Source of the DNA: Warburgia ugandensis | Taxonomy: Eukaryota > Streptophyta > Magnoliopsida > Canellales > Canellaceae | Direction: 5' to 3' | DNA length: 64,000 bases | Assembly: GCA_035236585.1 (NCBI GenBank) | Contig: CP141132.1 | Span: forward strand, 18,451,945-18,515,944 | Shown: piece by piece, positions 45,391 to 57,110 of the stretch | Layout: each line of letters starts with the position of its first letter | Numbering within the stretch: the first letter of the stretch is position 1 | Notes under the pieces: generated by a model | Database searches by the model: none | Told to the model about the DNA's origin: nothing | The model's input: the letters and a program-made list of their open reading frames with translations, nothing else | Position numbers and translations under genes: made by a program

Positions 45391-45660
45391 GAGGGTCTTG
45401 CGTCAGGTGCCAGTCGGCAAGGGGGAAGTTGAAGATGATTCTATTATTTCTTTTTTACAAATGAATATGCATTTGTATATTAGTTTGTGAGGAAGAAATG
45501 AAAATCATCTCCAGCTTCTTAAAATATGGCCACCCTTGCGTCAGGTAGCCAGCCGGCAAGGATGAAGCTGAAGATGATTTTAATGATTTTAATGAAAATC
45601 ATCTTCAGCTTTTTAAAAACTATGACGACCCCAACATGACATGAATTGAAAAATGACATT
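45391..45660 (+). other. RTE copy 2 5' region: two tandem hairpin modules
   Basis: The opening CTTGCGTCAGGTGCCAG...GGCAAGG recurs at 45532-45560. Each is followed by a hairpin: 45424-45518 (long, with the palindrome-like CAAATGAATATGCATTTG in the loop) and 45565-45611 (17-bp perfect stem AAGCTGAAGATGATTTT around a 13-base loop). The first hairpin is also present in copies 1 and 3. These may be promoter or RNA-structure elements; function is inference. Confidence 0.8.
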
Positions 45661-45674
45661 TGCTCAAGCTAGGG

Positions 45675-45881
45675 CATTCCCCCATAAGCGACGCGCTGCA
45701 TCGGATCTTGGATGCGGTGAAAAATAGTCAAGGGTTGCTAAGGCGTTCTCCCAGAAGCAACGTGCTACATCGAATCCCGGGTGTAGTGAAAAATGGGCAA
45801 GGGCTGCTAGAGCGTCCCCTCGGAAGTGACGCGCTACATCAGAACCCAGGTGCAGTGAAAAGTGGACATGGGGTCATACCA
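45675..45881 (+). repeat. Three tandem 69-bp repeats at the RTE N-terminus
   Basis: Units start at 45675, 45744 and 45813. They are in the main reading frame and give three 23-residue repeats with the pattern S-ALHR-P-AVK-GQGLL. The same triplet exists in copy 1 (33053-33258) and, on the - strand, copy 3 (about 58375-58590). Confidence 0.88.
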
Positions 45882-46811
45882 TGGAGGTCGAGAAAGGCGA
45901 TAGTAAATAGAGTATCTCCAAAACATAAGATTCACATCACTACATGGAATATAGAGACACTGACAGGTAAGAGTTTGGAGTTAGTAGACACGATGAAACG
46001 TAGGAGAGTCAACATCGCTTGTATCTAAGAAACCAAGTGGAAAGGGGCTAAAGCTAGAAAAATAGATGGGTATAAATTATGGTACGTAGGAAAGGAAAAT
46101 AATAGAAATGGTGTAGGAATAATAGTGGATAAGGAATTAAAGGATAAAGTTATGGACATGAAAAGACTCAATGATAGAATTATAATAATAAAAATGATTC
46201 TAGGAGAGCAGATTATAAATATTATAAGTGCATATGCACCACAAGTAGGGTTATAAGATATAATTAAGAGACAGTTTTGGGAAGATATGGAGAGAGTCAT
46301 GCAAGAAATTCCCAACACTGAGGGGATATTTATAGGAGCAGACTTAAATGGTCATGTAGGAAAAGATAAGGAAGGATATGATAGCATACACGGAGAGTAT
46401 GGTATAGGTGAACGAAACGAGATGGGGGAGAATATCTTCGATTTTGCTTTGTCATATAACCTATCCATTGCAAATACACTCTTAAAGAAGAGGGATGAAC
46501 ACTTAATAACCTTTAAAAGTGGACTTCATAAAAGCCAAATAGACTTTTTTCTACTTAGGAATAATGAACGATCTATATGTAAGGATTGTAAGGTGATACC
46601 CGGTGAGAGTTTAACCTCACAACATAGGTTAATGGTTACGGCTATTCATATCAAAAGATGGAGTAAAAGAACTGAACTTAATACGCATCCAAAAACTAAG
46701 TGGTGGAACATAAAAGGAGAGAAAATAACCTCATTCAAAAATAAGTTGATGGTAGAAGGAAATTGGAATGACAAAACAGAAGTAAATACCATGTGGATTA
46801 ATATGGCTTAG
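45882..46811 (+). pseudogene. APE-type endonuclease (RTE copy 2)
   Basis: From about 45925 the frame reads IHITTWNIETLTGKS (metal-binding Asn), then IACI followed by a stop where the family has QETKW. IFIGADLNGHVG (catalytic Asp and Asn) lies near 46330-46365, SGLHKSQIDFFLL near 46519-46560 and SQHRLMV (final His) near 46617-46637. All key residues except the stop-damaged E motif are present. It would nick target DNA to start target-primed reverse transcription. Stops at 46026, 46254 and 46809 are single-base changes. Confidence 0.9.
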
Positions 46812-47765
46812 TCCATTAAGAAAGTGGCAAAAGATGTCTTAGGAGTATCTAAAGGTAAAAGGCTATTAACAAAGAAAACATGGTGGTGGAATGAAATAGT
46901 GCAAAAAGCTATTAAAGAAAAACGAATGCATTTTAAAGCATGGCAGAAGATTAGAAATAATGAAAACTATGAACAATATAAGAATGCTAAAAACGTTGCT
47001 AAGAGAATAGTAAGTGAGACTAAACTTAAAGCATATGATGAGCTCTATGATAGACTAGGAACAAGAGAAGGTGAGAAAGATATGTTTAAACTTGCAAAAG
47101 TAAGAGAACAGAAGGGTAAGGACTTAGAGCATGTTAGGTGCATTAGAAGTGATGATCAAAGGGTATTAGTCAAAGATGATGAGATCAAACAAAGGTGGGA
47201 AATATACTTTCAAAAATTGTTAAATGACAATGGCCCTGAGAATATAGGGATTGAAAATACTATAAATCTAAATAACACTGGATATTATAGATATGAATGT
47301 AGGATTAGAATACTTGAAGTAAAAGAGGCCTTGAGAAAGATGAAATCAGGGAAGGCCATGGGGCCTGATGGTATACCAATAGAGGTTTGGAAGCATATGG
47401 AAGATATTGGGGTAGTTTGGTTGACCAAGATCATAAAATCAAAGAAAATGCCTAATGAGTGGAGGAAAAGCTCTATTGTACCAATCTATAAGAATAAAGG
47501 AGACATTTAGAGCTGCACTAATTATCGAGGGATCAAACTTATGAGCCACACCATGAAACTTTTTGAAAGAGTGATTGAGAAGAGGGTACGACATGAAACA
47601 AGTGTATCAGAGAATCAGTTTGGTTTCATGCCTGAAAGGTCTACCATGGAAGCTATTTTCTTACTAAGATAATTAGTAGAGAAATATAGGGAGAGGAGAA
47701 AAGACCTGCACATGGTCTTTATTGACTTAGAGAAAGCTTATGATAGAGTCCCTAGAGAGTTAATA
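46812..47765 (+). pseudogene. Linker and RT fingers (RTE copy 2)
   Basis: The 228-residue open stretch 46824-47510 holds a basic, charged linker (WWWNEIVQKAIKEKR, AKNVAKRIVSE) and the start of RT, SGKAMGPDGIPIEVWKHM near 47347-47400 and MPNEWRKSSIVPIYKNKGD. After the stop at 47508, NYRGIKLMSHTMKLFERV and NQFGFMP are the next RT blocks. The stop at 47670 precedes the [13 protein letters not shown] block, which includes the first catalytic Asp. Confidence 0.9.
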
Positions 47766-47771
47766 TAGTGG

Positions 47772-48455
47772 GTGTTGGGTGGTAAAGGGGTTTCTCAGGA
47801 GTATATAGACATAATTAAAGATATGTATGAGGGAGCAGTAACAAATGTTAAGACCACTAGTGGCGTGACTGGTGATTTTCTTGTCAATGTCAAATTGCAC
47901 CAAGGATCGGCATTGAGTCCATACTTTTTCACATTAGTTATAGATGAGTTAACAAGACATCTGCATGAGGAGATTCCCTGGTGCATGCTATTTGCAGACG
48001 ATATAGTCCTACTTGATGAGACAAGGGAGGGTGTAAACATAAAGATAGAGTTATGGAGAGATGCATTAGAATCGGAAGGATTTAAAATTAGCCGAACTAA
48101 GACAGAATATATGGAATGTAATTTTAGCAAAGAGAGTAGGAGTGGAACACCAGTCAAGATTGATAACCAAGAGGTCCCCATGAGAGACCATTTTCGATAC
48201 TTAGGATCATTGATCCATGAGAGTGGAGAGATTGAGAGGGAGGTTACCCAGAGAATCCAAGCGGGTTGGAACAAATGGAGATGTGCATCGAGTGTTTTAT
48301 GTGATCGGTGGGTGCCACTCAAATTAAAGGGAAAATTCTATAGGATGGCTATAAGGTCGGTCATGCTCTATGGATCAGAGTGTTGGGCAGTTAAGGAACA
48401 TCATGTTCATAGGATGTGTCGAAGAAATGAGGATGTTGAGATGGATGAGTGGTAA
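47772..48455 (+). pseudogene. RT palm and thumb (RTE copy 2)
   Basis: A 227-residue open stretch with HQGSALSPYFFTLVIDEL and the polymerase active site FADD at 47991-48002, both aspartates intact. FKISRTKTEYMECNF and FRYLGSLI follow, the usual post-palm blocks of RTE elements. The frame is lost at about 48418 through a 1-base deletion relative to copy 1. Confidence 0.92.
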
Positions 48456-48756
48456 GACAAGAAAGGATAGAATTAGAAATGAAAATATTAGAGAAAATTT
48501 AGGGAAAGCACCAATAGGTAATAAGATGAGGGAGATTAGACTTAGATGGTTTGGACATGTTCAAAGGAGACCAACAACGGCACCAGTTAGAAGGAGTGAG
48601 GCAATACAAGTTGAAGGTTCTAAAAGAGCAAGGGGAAGGCCCAAAAGAACGTGGATAGAAGTGGTGAGGAAAAACTTAAAAACTTTGGGACTAAATGAAG
48701 CCATGGTATTTAATAGAGTGGAATGGAGTAATAAGATTCATGTGGCCGACCCCTAA
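48416..48756 (+). pseudogene. RTE C-terminal segment (copy 2), shifted frame
   Basis: In the +1 frame the conserved end continues: RMLRWMSGKTRKDRIRNENI, IRLRWFGHVQRRP, and RARGRPKRTWIEVVRKNL, ending HVADP and a stop 13 bp before the simple tail. This region is conserved in RTE elements; its role is unknown to me. A stretch of small simple repeats (TGA)n follows at 48769-48802. Confidence 0.88.
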
Positions 48757-48770
48757 TTGGGATAAGGTCT

Positions 48771-48804
<34 letters not shown>

Positions 48805-48817
48805 GACAGTTGTGGAG

Positions 48818-49759
48818 GCTTTCAAAGTTGCCCTAACTCTAGGTACACTGGTAACTAGAGGGTACTTATTGTCCAAAATATAGGTGGACAACTCATGCTC
48901 CTAGCCTGAAAAGAGGTACCTTAGCACAACCTGCTATTCATTCCACCCAAGCCAGCTGCCACAATGATGGATCTTATAACATGGCTTGGGCTCTGCTCTT
49001 TCACATTCTTTACGACCGGGGGTTCAGTGGAATGCCACAAATTACAATGCCCAGAGTGAAAAGTTCCTCCTATAGTGTCTCTTGTACAACTAACAGGTAA
49101 TCCATCTCCATAGCACAAGAAGTTTGTAAGTGATTGGCACAATAACAACCATCACATCTCTAGTGGTGCAGGTAACTTGTTTAACTTAGTTACATATTCG
49201 TCCCATCACACATTGGTTGAGGCATCATTATGACATAGATAAGTTGTTTCCCTTAGTACCTTACTCAGGTCCTTTCAAATTGTCATGGTGATAGTTCATC
49301 TATTCCCATTACACATGTTGGTTAAGTATGCTTTTTCCTTCTTCGGGATATTTTGATGCCCCAGATGTCAGTTTTGTCCCGAGTATCATAAAACTATTAT
49401 AAGTTCATTACTTCTTGTTTCCATCATTAATTCATTATTATTTCATGTAGCTCTTATCGAGGATCTGTAGAGAAGCTCCTTAGACCAGTACCTTCTGTTA
49501 GCATCTTTCAGTCCTCGGTCTTCAGATCTATTTTCCAGCAACAAAGTCTTGTTTGCATCAGACTGTCATCCTTGTCAACTCAGGAAGTAGTCAGAATTCC
49601 ATTCACCCATATGTTAAACCTTCTCCAATTATTCTGCATGTCTACCCTTGTTGCTTCCCCCTAAGTTTTCATTTCTGTATTGTTTGTATGGATGACTGCA
49701 TCACTAAGCATAGATACTTCTAGTTATGTAAATGGAATGAACCTTTTATTTCTCTTAGG
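48818..49759. other. Non-coding spacer
   Basis: No gene or element boundary recognised. Composition is ordinary for the window. It ends at the target duplication of the Au-like SINE. Confidence 0.5.
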
Positions 49760-49775
49760 CATTGAGAATTAAAGC

Positions 49776-49945
49776 GAAGGGGAGCCTTGGCGCAACGATA
49801 AAAGTTGTCGTCATGTGACCTTGACAACTTCAAGGCATGGAAACAGCCTATTGCAAAATGCAAGGTAAGGCTGTGTACTTTAGGCCCTTGTGGTCCGCCC
49901 CTTCCCCGGACCCTGCATAGGCGGGAGCTTCGTGCACTGGGGCTG
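49776..49945 (+). mobile_element. Au-like SINE, full length
   Basis: 170 bp flanked by an identical 16-bp target duplication CATTGAGAATTAAAGC (49760-49775 and 49946-49961). It starts GAAGGGGAGCCTTGGCGCAAC (with the tRNA-like A box), has a decayed B box near 49825-49845, then CTATTGCAAAATGCAAGG, CCCTTGTGGTCCG, GACCCTGCATAGGCGGGAG and ends GGGGCTG without the usual T run. Au SINEs are widespread in plants and rely on LINE enzymes. Confidence 0.95.
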
Positions 49946-50333
49946 CATTGAGAATTAAAGCATTCATATTAAGCAGCAAATGGGGCCAATATCTGCACCT
50001 CTTAAGCCTTACAAGAATTCTGCAGATCAGTTGGCATTCTATGATAGTTTTGCACATCCACAAACTCCATTTATAGTGAAGTCGTAGCGCAAAAAACCCA
50101 ACATACAATTGAGGCTATTCTTCCCATTTCATTTCACTTTCTGCCTCTATGAGAGCTGCAAACATAAGTGTTTCATACTACCTTTAAAGTAAACGAGTAT
50201 TCACGCATCGCCAGTTTTAGGCCAACAACTTCCTTTTTAGGCATTTTAGGGGCAATTCTAGATAACCATTCACTCCAATAATGGGATGCACTAGCTATGT
50301 CCAATTTCCAGCACTTGCATGTATATTTGTTGG

Positions 50334-50590
50334 CTACAGAATGAGCACTGTGCCTGCTATGACAGTTAGCATTACTATACCTGCATAAAATTCACTTTCG
50401 TGGTTAAGTGTATATCCATCCTTCTCTCTCTCTGCCCCTAGAATACCATGACCTTTAAGCCATGCCATGGTTTCTGACAGATCAGACTGTTTATGATCCT
50501 CCAAATTGGCATTGGGAGTGATGTCCACAGCTATCATACCTGTTTCTGTCTCATCTGCCTCTCTTGATTGTTTCTGAGGAGGCTATTACA
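50334..50590 (-). other. Unassigned open frame, possible exon
   Basis: An 85-codon - strand open stretch with varied composition: acidic N-terminal half (ADETETG, SDLSETM), then KGHGILGAEREKDGYTLN and a hydrophobic end. A GCAG/GTATAG donor-like site falls inside it near 50377. I recognise no family, and neither a start codon context nor an acceptor is convincing. It may be a chance frame or a host exon. Confidence 0.3.
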
Positions 50591-51049
50591 TAGAGTTACT
50601 ATAGGTAGAAGTTGTGAGATCATAGAGCAAATGAGAAGCATCATTCAGGACGAGAAGAATAAAACAAACTTTAGTTGCTAAGAGTCGAGCAGTATTTCTA
50701 AAAGCGTGTGTCAGTGCTAAGTGGTGGAAGCCATGGAGATGAATTAAGTTCACTCTACAAGTTACATGGGATATTGTAATCGAGTGCAAAGATAAAACAC
50801 AGTTTCCATGAAAATGGGTGCAAACCAATTGGTAATACAACAAATACAAACATAAGATTGCAAATCAAGGCCTACTGGTAGTAGCGTCTATAAGCAATGA
50901 CTTCCACCCAGTCATGAAAGCAACTTAGTCACATTTGTCTACATCTAACTCCTGAATTTGGCAACTTTGGATGGATGAACAAGCTTGCCTAGAAGATGAC
51001 CAAATGAAGGAGGTGATATATAATAGTGGAAGGAGTTTGAATGAAGATG

Positions 51050-51400
51050 AGATTGCCTTCGATAAAGGATAAAGAAAGTTATTTATGGACTGAAAGAAGC
51101 ACCACGAGTTTGGTTTGATGGCTTCGATCAGGCTGTTACAGGAAGAGGGTACAAAGGACCATGTGTGACAGAACCCTTTATCGGCCCAAATAATTCCTCG
51201 TGGCTCTCACTATCATCAATGTAGACAATATCACAAGAAATGGAGTTTCATCTTGAGATTCAGAAATTGAAGATGCCATAAAGGGGGAATCTTGATATTG
51301 AACACCATAAGAGCTACATTGTTGCCTTGGAGTTGATCTAGTGAGAACCAAGATGTGATATTTGAATGGAAGAAGAAATGCTACTGATCTTGCACAGTTC
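51050..51400 (+). pseudogene. Copia reverse transcriptase remnant
   Basis: The + strand reads RKVIYGLKEAPRVWFDGF, the unmistakable LYGLKQAPRAWF block of copia RT, then TGRGYKGP and, in shifting frames, VALTIINVDNIT where the family has the YVDD active site (here NVDN). The remainder decays by 51400. It is a fragment; no LTRs were found around it. Confidence 0.8.
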
Positions 51401-52346
51401 ATATGATGAACTGTAAGATCATCAGTACAACAGTGGTCTAAATAATGCAGCATTGTTGACAGGATTGGTGACACTAAACTAGTTAATAACTGAACTGGTG
51501 ACTGTAAAACTGACAGTTAAATAGACCAGTTTCTAATTGAACTGATTGTATAACTAATTCTAACAAGACTGGTCTAAACAGGATAAGATCGATTTAGAAA
51601 TTTGTGATCTGGAATTACAGTTGGACTGATTTAGGTTTGGGGTGTGAAAGATTCTGAAACTAGAATATTTAAGTATGGATTAGGAATGGAAAACATGGAT
51701 GGTGTTGAAATTAGGGGAAGAAGCAGTAGGCAAATAGAGTATCTGTACCTAAATTAATCTTTGTGCCCATTAATACATAGAATTTGGCATGGCCAGCCAA
51801 ATTTCAAGCATGAACCAGGCCAGAAGCAAGGTGCCGCACTCTCAACAAATGTTGATTAAGTATATCAGTTCCACTGATTTTTGCATACATACTGTAGATC
51901 ATTCCTGAACTTCTAATCTAACTGAAAACAAACTCTTTCTTACCAATCAACATCTTCAAACAGAACGAAACTTCTCAACTAGTATTAAAACCACCAAGCT
52001 CTTCCATTCTAAACAGGCAACATCTAAAATCTGGGCTCCTCTGCATTCTTCCTACTGTAATTCTAAAATCTGAAGCCCTCTGCCTTCTTCCTTACAACAA
52101 TAAAATGTGTTTTTCATGAATAGAAAACACATGCAAATCAAACTAAAATAAACTGCTAACAACTCAAACTTCCAAAAAATGCTCTTCCGTTACTGTTGAT
52201 GTGACCAGTGACGCCATTACTATTCACATGAATGGCACCATGTGAATACTACTCTACAATGGAAGATTGCAATGCATCACTAAAGCAAGAAGACTAACCA
52301 ATGATGTGAAAGGTCCCACATTGTAGTGAATCAAACTTGTCTAAAG

Positions 52347-52806
52347 GATGCAGAGAAGGAAACACTAGTAGGAAACTAAGAGGATCGTGAGATAAATTGG
52401 AGATACTTTGGACCGAAAATTGTTCAATGAACTTGCCAATAAAGAGGAATCAAGCTCATAGGATATTTAGATACATATTGGACTGATCATCCTGATATGA
52501 TAAAGCCAAGCATATGATTTGGTATTCAGCGACTAAATTGTTCAGACTCATGGAATAGCATGAAAAAAGCACACGAGATGCAGGGATGGAAACACTAGTA
52601 GGAAACTAAGAGGATCATGAGATAAATTAGAGATACTTTGGACCAAAATTGTTTGATGAACGTACCAATAAAGAGTAATCATGCTCATAGGATATTTAGA
52701 TGCATATGGGACTGATCACCCTGCTATGATAACAAGCATATGATTTGGTATTCAGTGAATAAATTGTTCAGACTCATGGAATAGTGAGAAAAAAAGCACA
52801 TGAGAT
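52347..52806. repeat. 230-bp tandem duplication
   Basis: Units at 52347-52576 and 52577-52806 share GGAAACACTAGTAGGAAACT, GATACTTTGGACC and GCATATGATTTGGTATTCAG, with scattered differences. Possibly part of the same decayed copia remnant as 51050-51400, but the frames are too broken to say. Confidence 0.85.
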
Positions 52807-53289
52807 CTGTCACAAAGGAAAATTGCTGAGTGATAACTTATATCAATAGAAAGTTCAGTATGCTCGTACATCATCATCATGAAATCTACATGGGATCTAA
52901 GTCGCATGCATTTGGTAGAAGACGGTCATGTTTTAGCAGATATATAGGCTTGAGGGAGTTAGAAGTATCTGAACACACTATTTACATGTTTAGTTAACTA
53001 CTCTTAAGGATTGGAGACTTCAGTGCTCTGGTAAGACAATATAATACCCATCTAATGCACCAGATTTGAGTGTTCCCCTTTGACAAGATTCCTGTCATAT
53101 CTATTTACCCTCATAAAATCCATTATATGATTCAAGATGCTTTTCCTTATCTAAATCTCTTGACGTTGTTACTCTTCTTGAATGGAAATAACCCAGAAAC
53201 ATGAGCCACTCTTGAAAGAGTTGACATTGCACTTGGTGAGCTACCTCTGAGAAAAGCAATCAACTTAATAAAAGGTTTGAACATCAAGT

Positions 53290-54035
53290 AGTAATACATT
53301 TTTCTGGGGTTTGATATGATTCAGACACCATATACCCAATTCCAAAAACTACACCAATATTGCTCGTATCAATTGGTAAACTGCATCCCTTTTAATAAAG
53401 AACTTTATCAAACAAAATGTGGCTTCACACCAGCTGAACAACACACGAAGGAAAGAGAGAGTTTGGATCAAGCATCAAAACGCATCCTCAAACCAAAATT
53501 TTCCATTATTTTGATGTCATTTTATTCATTTTCTATAGATAGAACAAGCATCAAACACTTGATCTGAAGTTCAAATTGAAGAACTTATCTTTCTAGAGGC
53601 TGAGAATTTTTCTTTCAGGTAAATATCCAATCTTTCAATTTTGGTTACAAATTAAATACAAATATAGGCATTCTTTCATAGGACAGGAAGATATGTGGTG
53701 GGTGTCTAATTTTTCCATCATAACTTTCATTTCTTTTTTGAAGAGATCTTGGGGCTCAGAGTTCAGTTAATAATACTTTCTTTTGAGGTTTTAAATATTG
53801 ATATATGCATGATTTCATAGTGTTATTCCCTCACAATTTTTTAATATTTTTTTTTAATGTTTCTTTTTCTTGAAGAGATCTTCGGGGTCAGGGTTCAGCT
53901 AATAGTACTTCCTTTTGGGGTTTGATATGATTTGGATCCCTTATTCTGGATTCCAATAACTACACCAATATTTCTCGTACCAATTGGTTGGTCAAACAAA
54001 ATGTGGCTTCTTACCAGTGGAATGACACGTGAAGC
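53290..54035. repeat. Dispersed direct repeats (duplicated segments)
   Basis: The segment 53305-53452 recurs in shorter form at 53914-54033 (GGGTTTGATATGATT, AACTACACCAATATT, AACAAAATGTGGCTTC). A second pair, 53738-53790 and 53873-53925, shares GAAGAGATCTT and TTCAG.TAATA.TACTT. This looks like local segmental duplication; no gene is evident. Confidence 0.7.
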
Positions 54036-55512
54036 AATTTTTTCCTGATTCATTTCTGTTTTTCCCTAATGTTTCTTTTTCTTTAAGGGATATTATGTAA
54101 GTTTAAACTTTTCTTATCTCATTACTTTCTTCTCCTTTCCTCAATTTTTTTTTCCCTTTTTTAAGCTCCTAATATGGCTTTGCTCACTCTATTTTGGATA
54201 TTGCTTGTTTTGTTAGACATCTCAAGGATCTAAGAAACTATGAATGTAATTCCATTTTTCCTCTTTATATTGCTTTTATTTTTTATTTTTTTAAATTTGG
54301 CATTAAAGAATTCTTCTAGTCTCTTTGTGCAACTAATAGCAGCTTGTGATGCAAGCAGAAATACAGTATCATCAACATAATAGATACATGATAAACCAAG
54401 CTCAGATTATAAATTATAGCTTCTATAGAGAAGAAAAGTTATAATCCACATAAGGATGTGGTGGAAATTTAATTTTTTCTACTTTAGTTTTAGTACTATG
54501 AGCCAGAGTTTATGCCAAATTACAAGCAACAGTTAAATGAAAGCCTGGCTCTCTGCCAACAAAATAACAGACTTAGACAACTAAACTATGATTCAAACAT
54601 CTAAATATTGGATTAATTGACAGGAAAATGGCTCACTAGGTAAAACAGATATGAGAAGATCAATGAAGATAATTACCAAACTAACATTTGCGCCAACAGG
54701 TAAAATGACAACTCTTTTGGAGACCTTGCCGGCCCTATCAAAGTGGATGATTTGCCGAATAAGGATAAACCAAAAAAACCTCCTGCCTTGAGCAATATTT
54801 ACACTGAACTTCCATAGCTATCTGATGCAGAACCAACATATCCGTTCACTTTGAATAATTAAAATTACAAAGCAAGGAAGAAGAAAGAAGCAAACATTGA
54901 AGTTTAAGGTGACAAGAGTCTTGTTATGTTTTTCCTTTAGAGTAAGTCGACTGAGTTTATAGGCCCTATTGTCTAAGTGTTTTTTATATTTTAAGCTGTC
55001 TTTATACAGTGGACCATGGTTTAATTTCTTCACTTAAGTGAAGGATATAGTTGTCCTTTGTCCTACTTTTCTAAGCGACAAGTAAAGTGACACTCCATTT
55101 ATGTTTATAGAAGGGATAGGGCTTCATTTGTGTAGTTTTAAGTGAGTGAAATTGTTCAATTGATCTATTATTCTTCTACTTCTAATTGCTTTTGTTTTGT
55201 TTTTTTGCTTCCAGTCCACAGGTCAGATGCTTCCAGTCGAATTTTCATCTTTGGTTTAACTAATAAGGAGGAAAGAGGACCAAAAGAAGTAAATTCTAAT
55301 TAAGAATGATCACTTGATAACCAGATGGAATTTCTGCTAAACAGAGCTGGATTTCTTACCTTGAAAACTCCCTCTCTTCAACATGTTTACCCCTAACCTA
55401 TTTCTTTACACTCCCTTCTGATCTCCATGAAAACAAACCACAAATCACTACTGAAATTCTGCATGTTCAGAATTGATCGCTCACATCCAGCCAATAGATA
55501 CATATTTTTTTT
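54036..55512. other. Non-coding spacer
   Basis: T-rich and A-rich sequence with no convincing gene; a 71-codon - strand frame (54818-55033) has no known family. Confidence 0.5.
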
Positions 55513-55559
55513 CTTGTCATCACCCTCATCATCAAGACCTTATCCCAATTAGGGGTTGG

Positions 55560-57110
55560 TCACATGAATCTTATTCCTCCATTCCGTTGTATTAAGTATC
55601 ATGGTTTCATTTAGTTCCAAAGTTTTTAAATCTTTTCTCACAACTTCTATCCATATTCTTTTGGGTCTTCCCCTCGACCTTTTAGAACCTTCGACTTGCA
55701 TTGCCTCACTCCTTCTAACTAGTGCCATTTTTAGTCTTTGACATACATGCCCAAACTATCCAAGTCTAATTTCCCTCATCTTGCTACCTATTTGTGCTAC
55801 TCCTAAGTTTCCCCTAATGTATTCATTTCTAATTCTTTCTAATCTTGTCACTCATCCATCTCAACATCCTCATTTCGGCAATGTTCATCCTATGTATATG
55901 ATGTTCCTAAACTGCTCAACACTTTGATCTATAGAGTATGGCTGGCCTTATAACCATCTTATAAAATTTTCCTTTTGGTTTGAGTGGCACCCGCCAATCA
56001 CACAAAACTCTAGAGGCACATCTCCATTTGTTCAAAACTGCTTGGATTCTCTAGTTAACCTCTCTCTCAAATCTCTCCACCCTCATGAATCATCCATCCT
56101 AAGTACCAAAGTGGACTTTTAGGGGGTCTTCTTGTTATCAATCTTTACTAGTGCTCTCTTCTTGCTCCTCCCCCTGCTAAAATTGCATTCTATATACTCT
56201 GTTTTATTTCGGCTGATTTTAAATTCTTTAGATTCTAATGCTTCTCTCCACAACTCTAGCTTTGTGTTTATGCCTCCCTTGTTTCATCAATTAAAACTAT
56301 ATATGCAAATAACATTCACCATAGAATCTCCTAGTATAGATGTTTTGTTAACTCATCCATAACCAATGTGAAAAGGTATGGACTCAATGCTGATCTTTAG
56401 GAAAATCACCGGTTTCTCTGCTAGTAGTCCTAACATATGTTACCGCTTCCTCATACATATCTTTAATTATGTCTATATACCCCTGTGAAACCCCTTTCTT
56501 ATCTAACACCAACCATATTATCTCTCTGGGGGCATTATCATAAGCTTTTTTTAAGTCAATAAAGACCATGTGGATATTCTTCCTCCTCTCCCTACATTTC
56601 TCTATTAATTGTCTAAGTAGGAAAATAGCTTTCATGATAGACTTCTCAGGCATGAAACTAAACTGGTTCTTTGATACACATCTCATGCCGTAGCCTCTTA
56701 TGAATCACTCTTTCAAAAAGTTTCATAGTGTGGCTCATAAGTTTGATCCCTCGATAATTAGTGCAGCTCTGCATGTATCCTTTATACCTATAAATTGATA
56801 CAATAGAGCTCTTCCTCCATTCATCCAACATTTTCTTTGATTTTACAATATTACTAAACAACTTTGCCAACAAAATTGCTCCAATATCTCCTCATGTACT
56901 TCCAAACCTCTATTGGTATACCATTGGGCCCCAGGGCATTTCCTAATTTCATCTTTTTCAAGGCCTCTTTCACTTCAGCTAATCTAATCCTACTATCATA
57001 TCTATAATGTCCAATGTTATTTGGGTTTACAATACTTCAAACCTCATATTTTCAGGGCAATTGTCATTTAGCAATTTTTTAAAATAACTTTCACACCTTT
57101 GTTTGATCTC
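55560..57110 (-). pseudogene. Reverse transcriptase and C-terminus (RTE copy 3)
   Basis: The - strand open pieces 56658-56873 and 56384-56686 give LFERVIHKRL, NQFSFMPEKS and VFIDLKKAYDNAPREIIW, the first catalytic-Asp region of RT. Further on, the QGSALSPY-to-FADD stretch is broken by deletions (about 56290-56400), and the C-terminal segment ends near 55560 as in copy 2. It is not functional. Confidence 0.85.

Larger units (their letters stand above)
45391..48802 (+). mobile_element. RTE-type LINE, copy 2 (near intact)
   Basis: A 3412-bp element flanked by a perfect 15-bp target duplication AAGACAGTTGTGGAG (45376-45390 and 48803-48817). It contains a duplicated 5' module, three 69-bp repeats, endonuclease, RT, and a (TGA)n tail (48769-48802). 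One frame from about 45660 to about 48415 is broken by only six stops (46026, 46254, 46809, 47508, 47670, 47766), then a 1-base deletion near 48418 shifts the last 110 codons. Single-ORF coding with a short simple-sequence tail instead of poly(A) is the RTE clade. Confidence 0.96.

Noticed and set aside
47795-48322. A 175-codon minus-strand frame
   Set aside because: Shadow of the RTE reverse transcriptase on the opposite strand.
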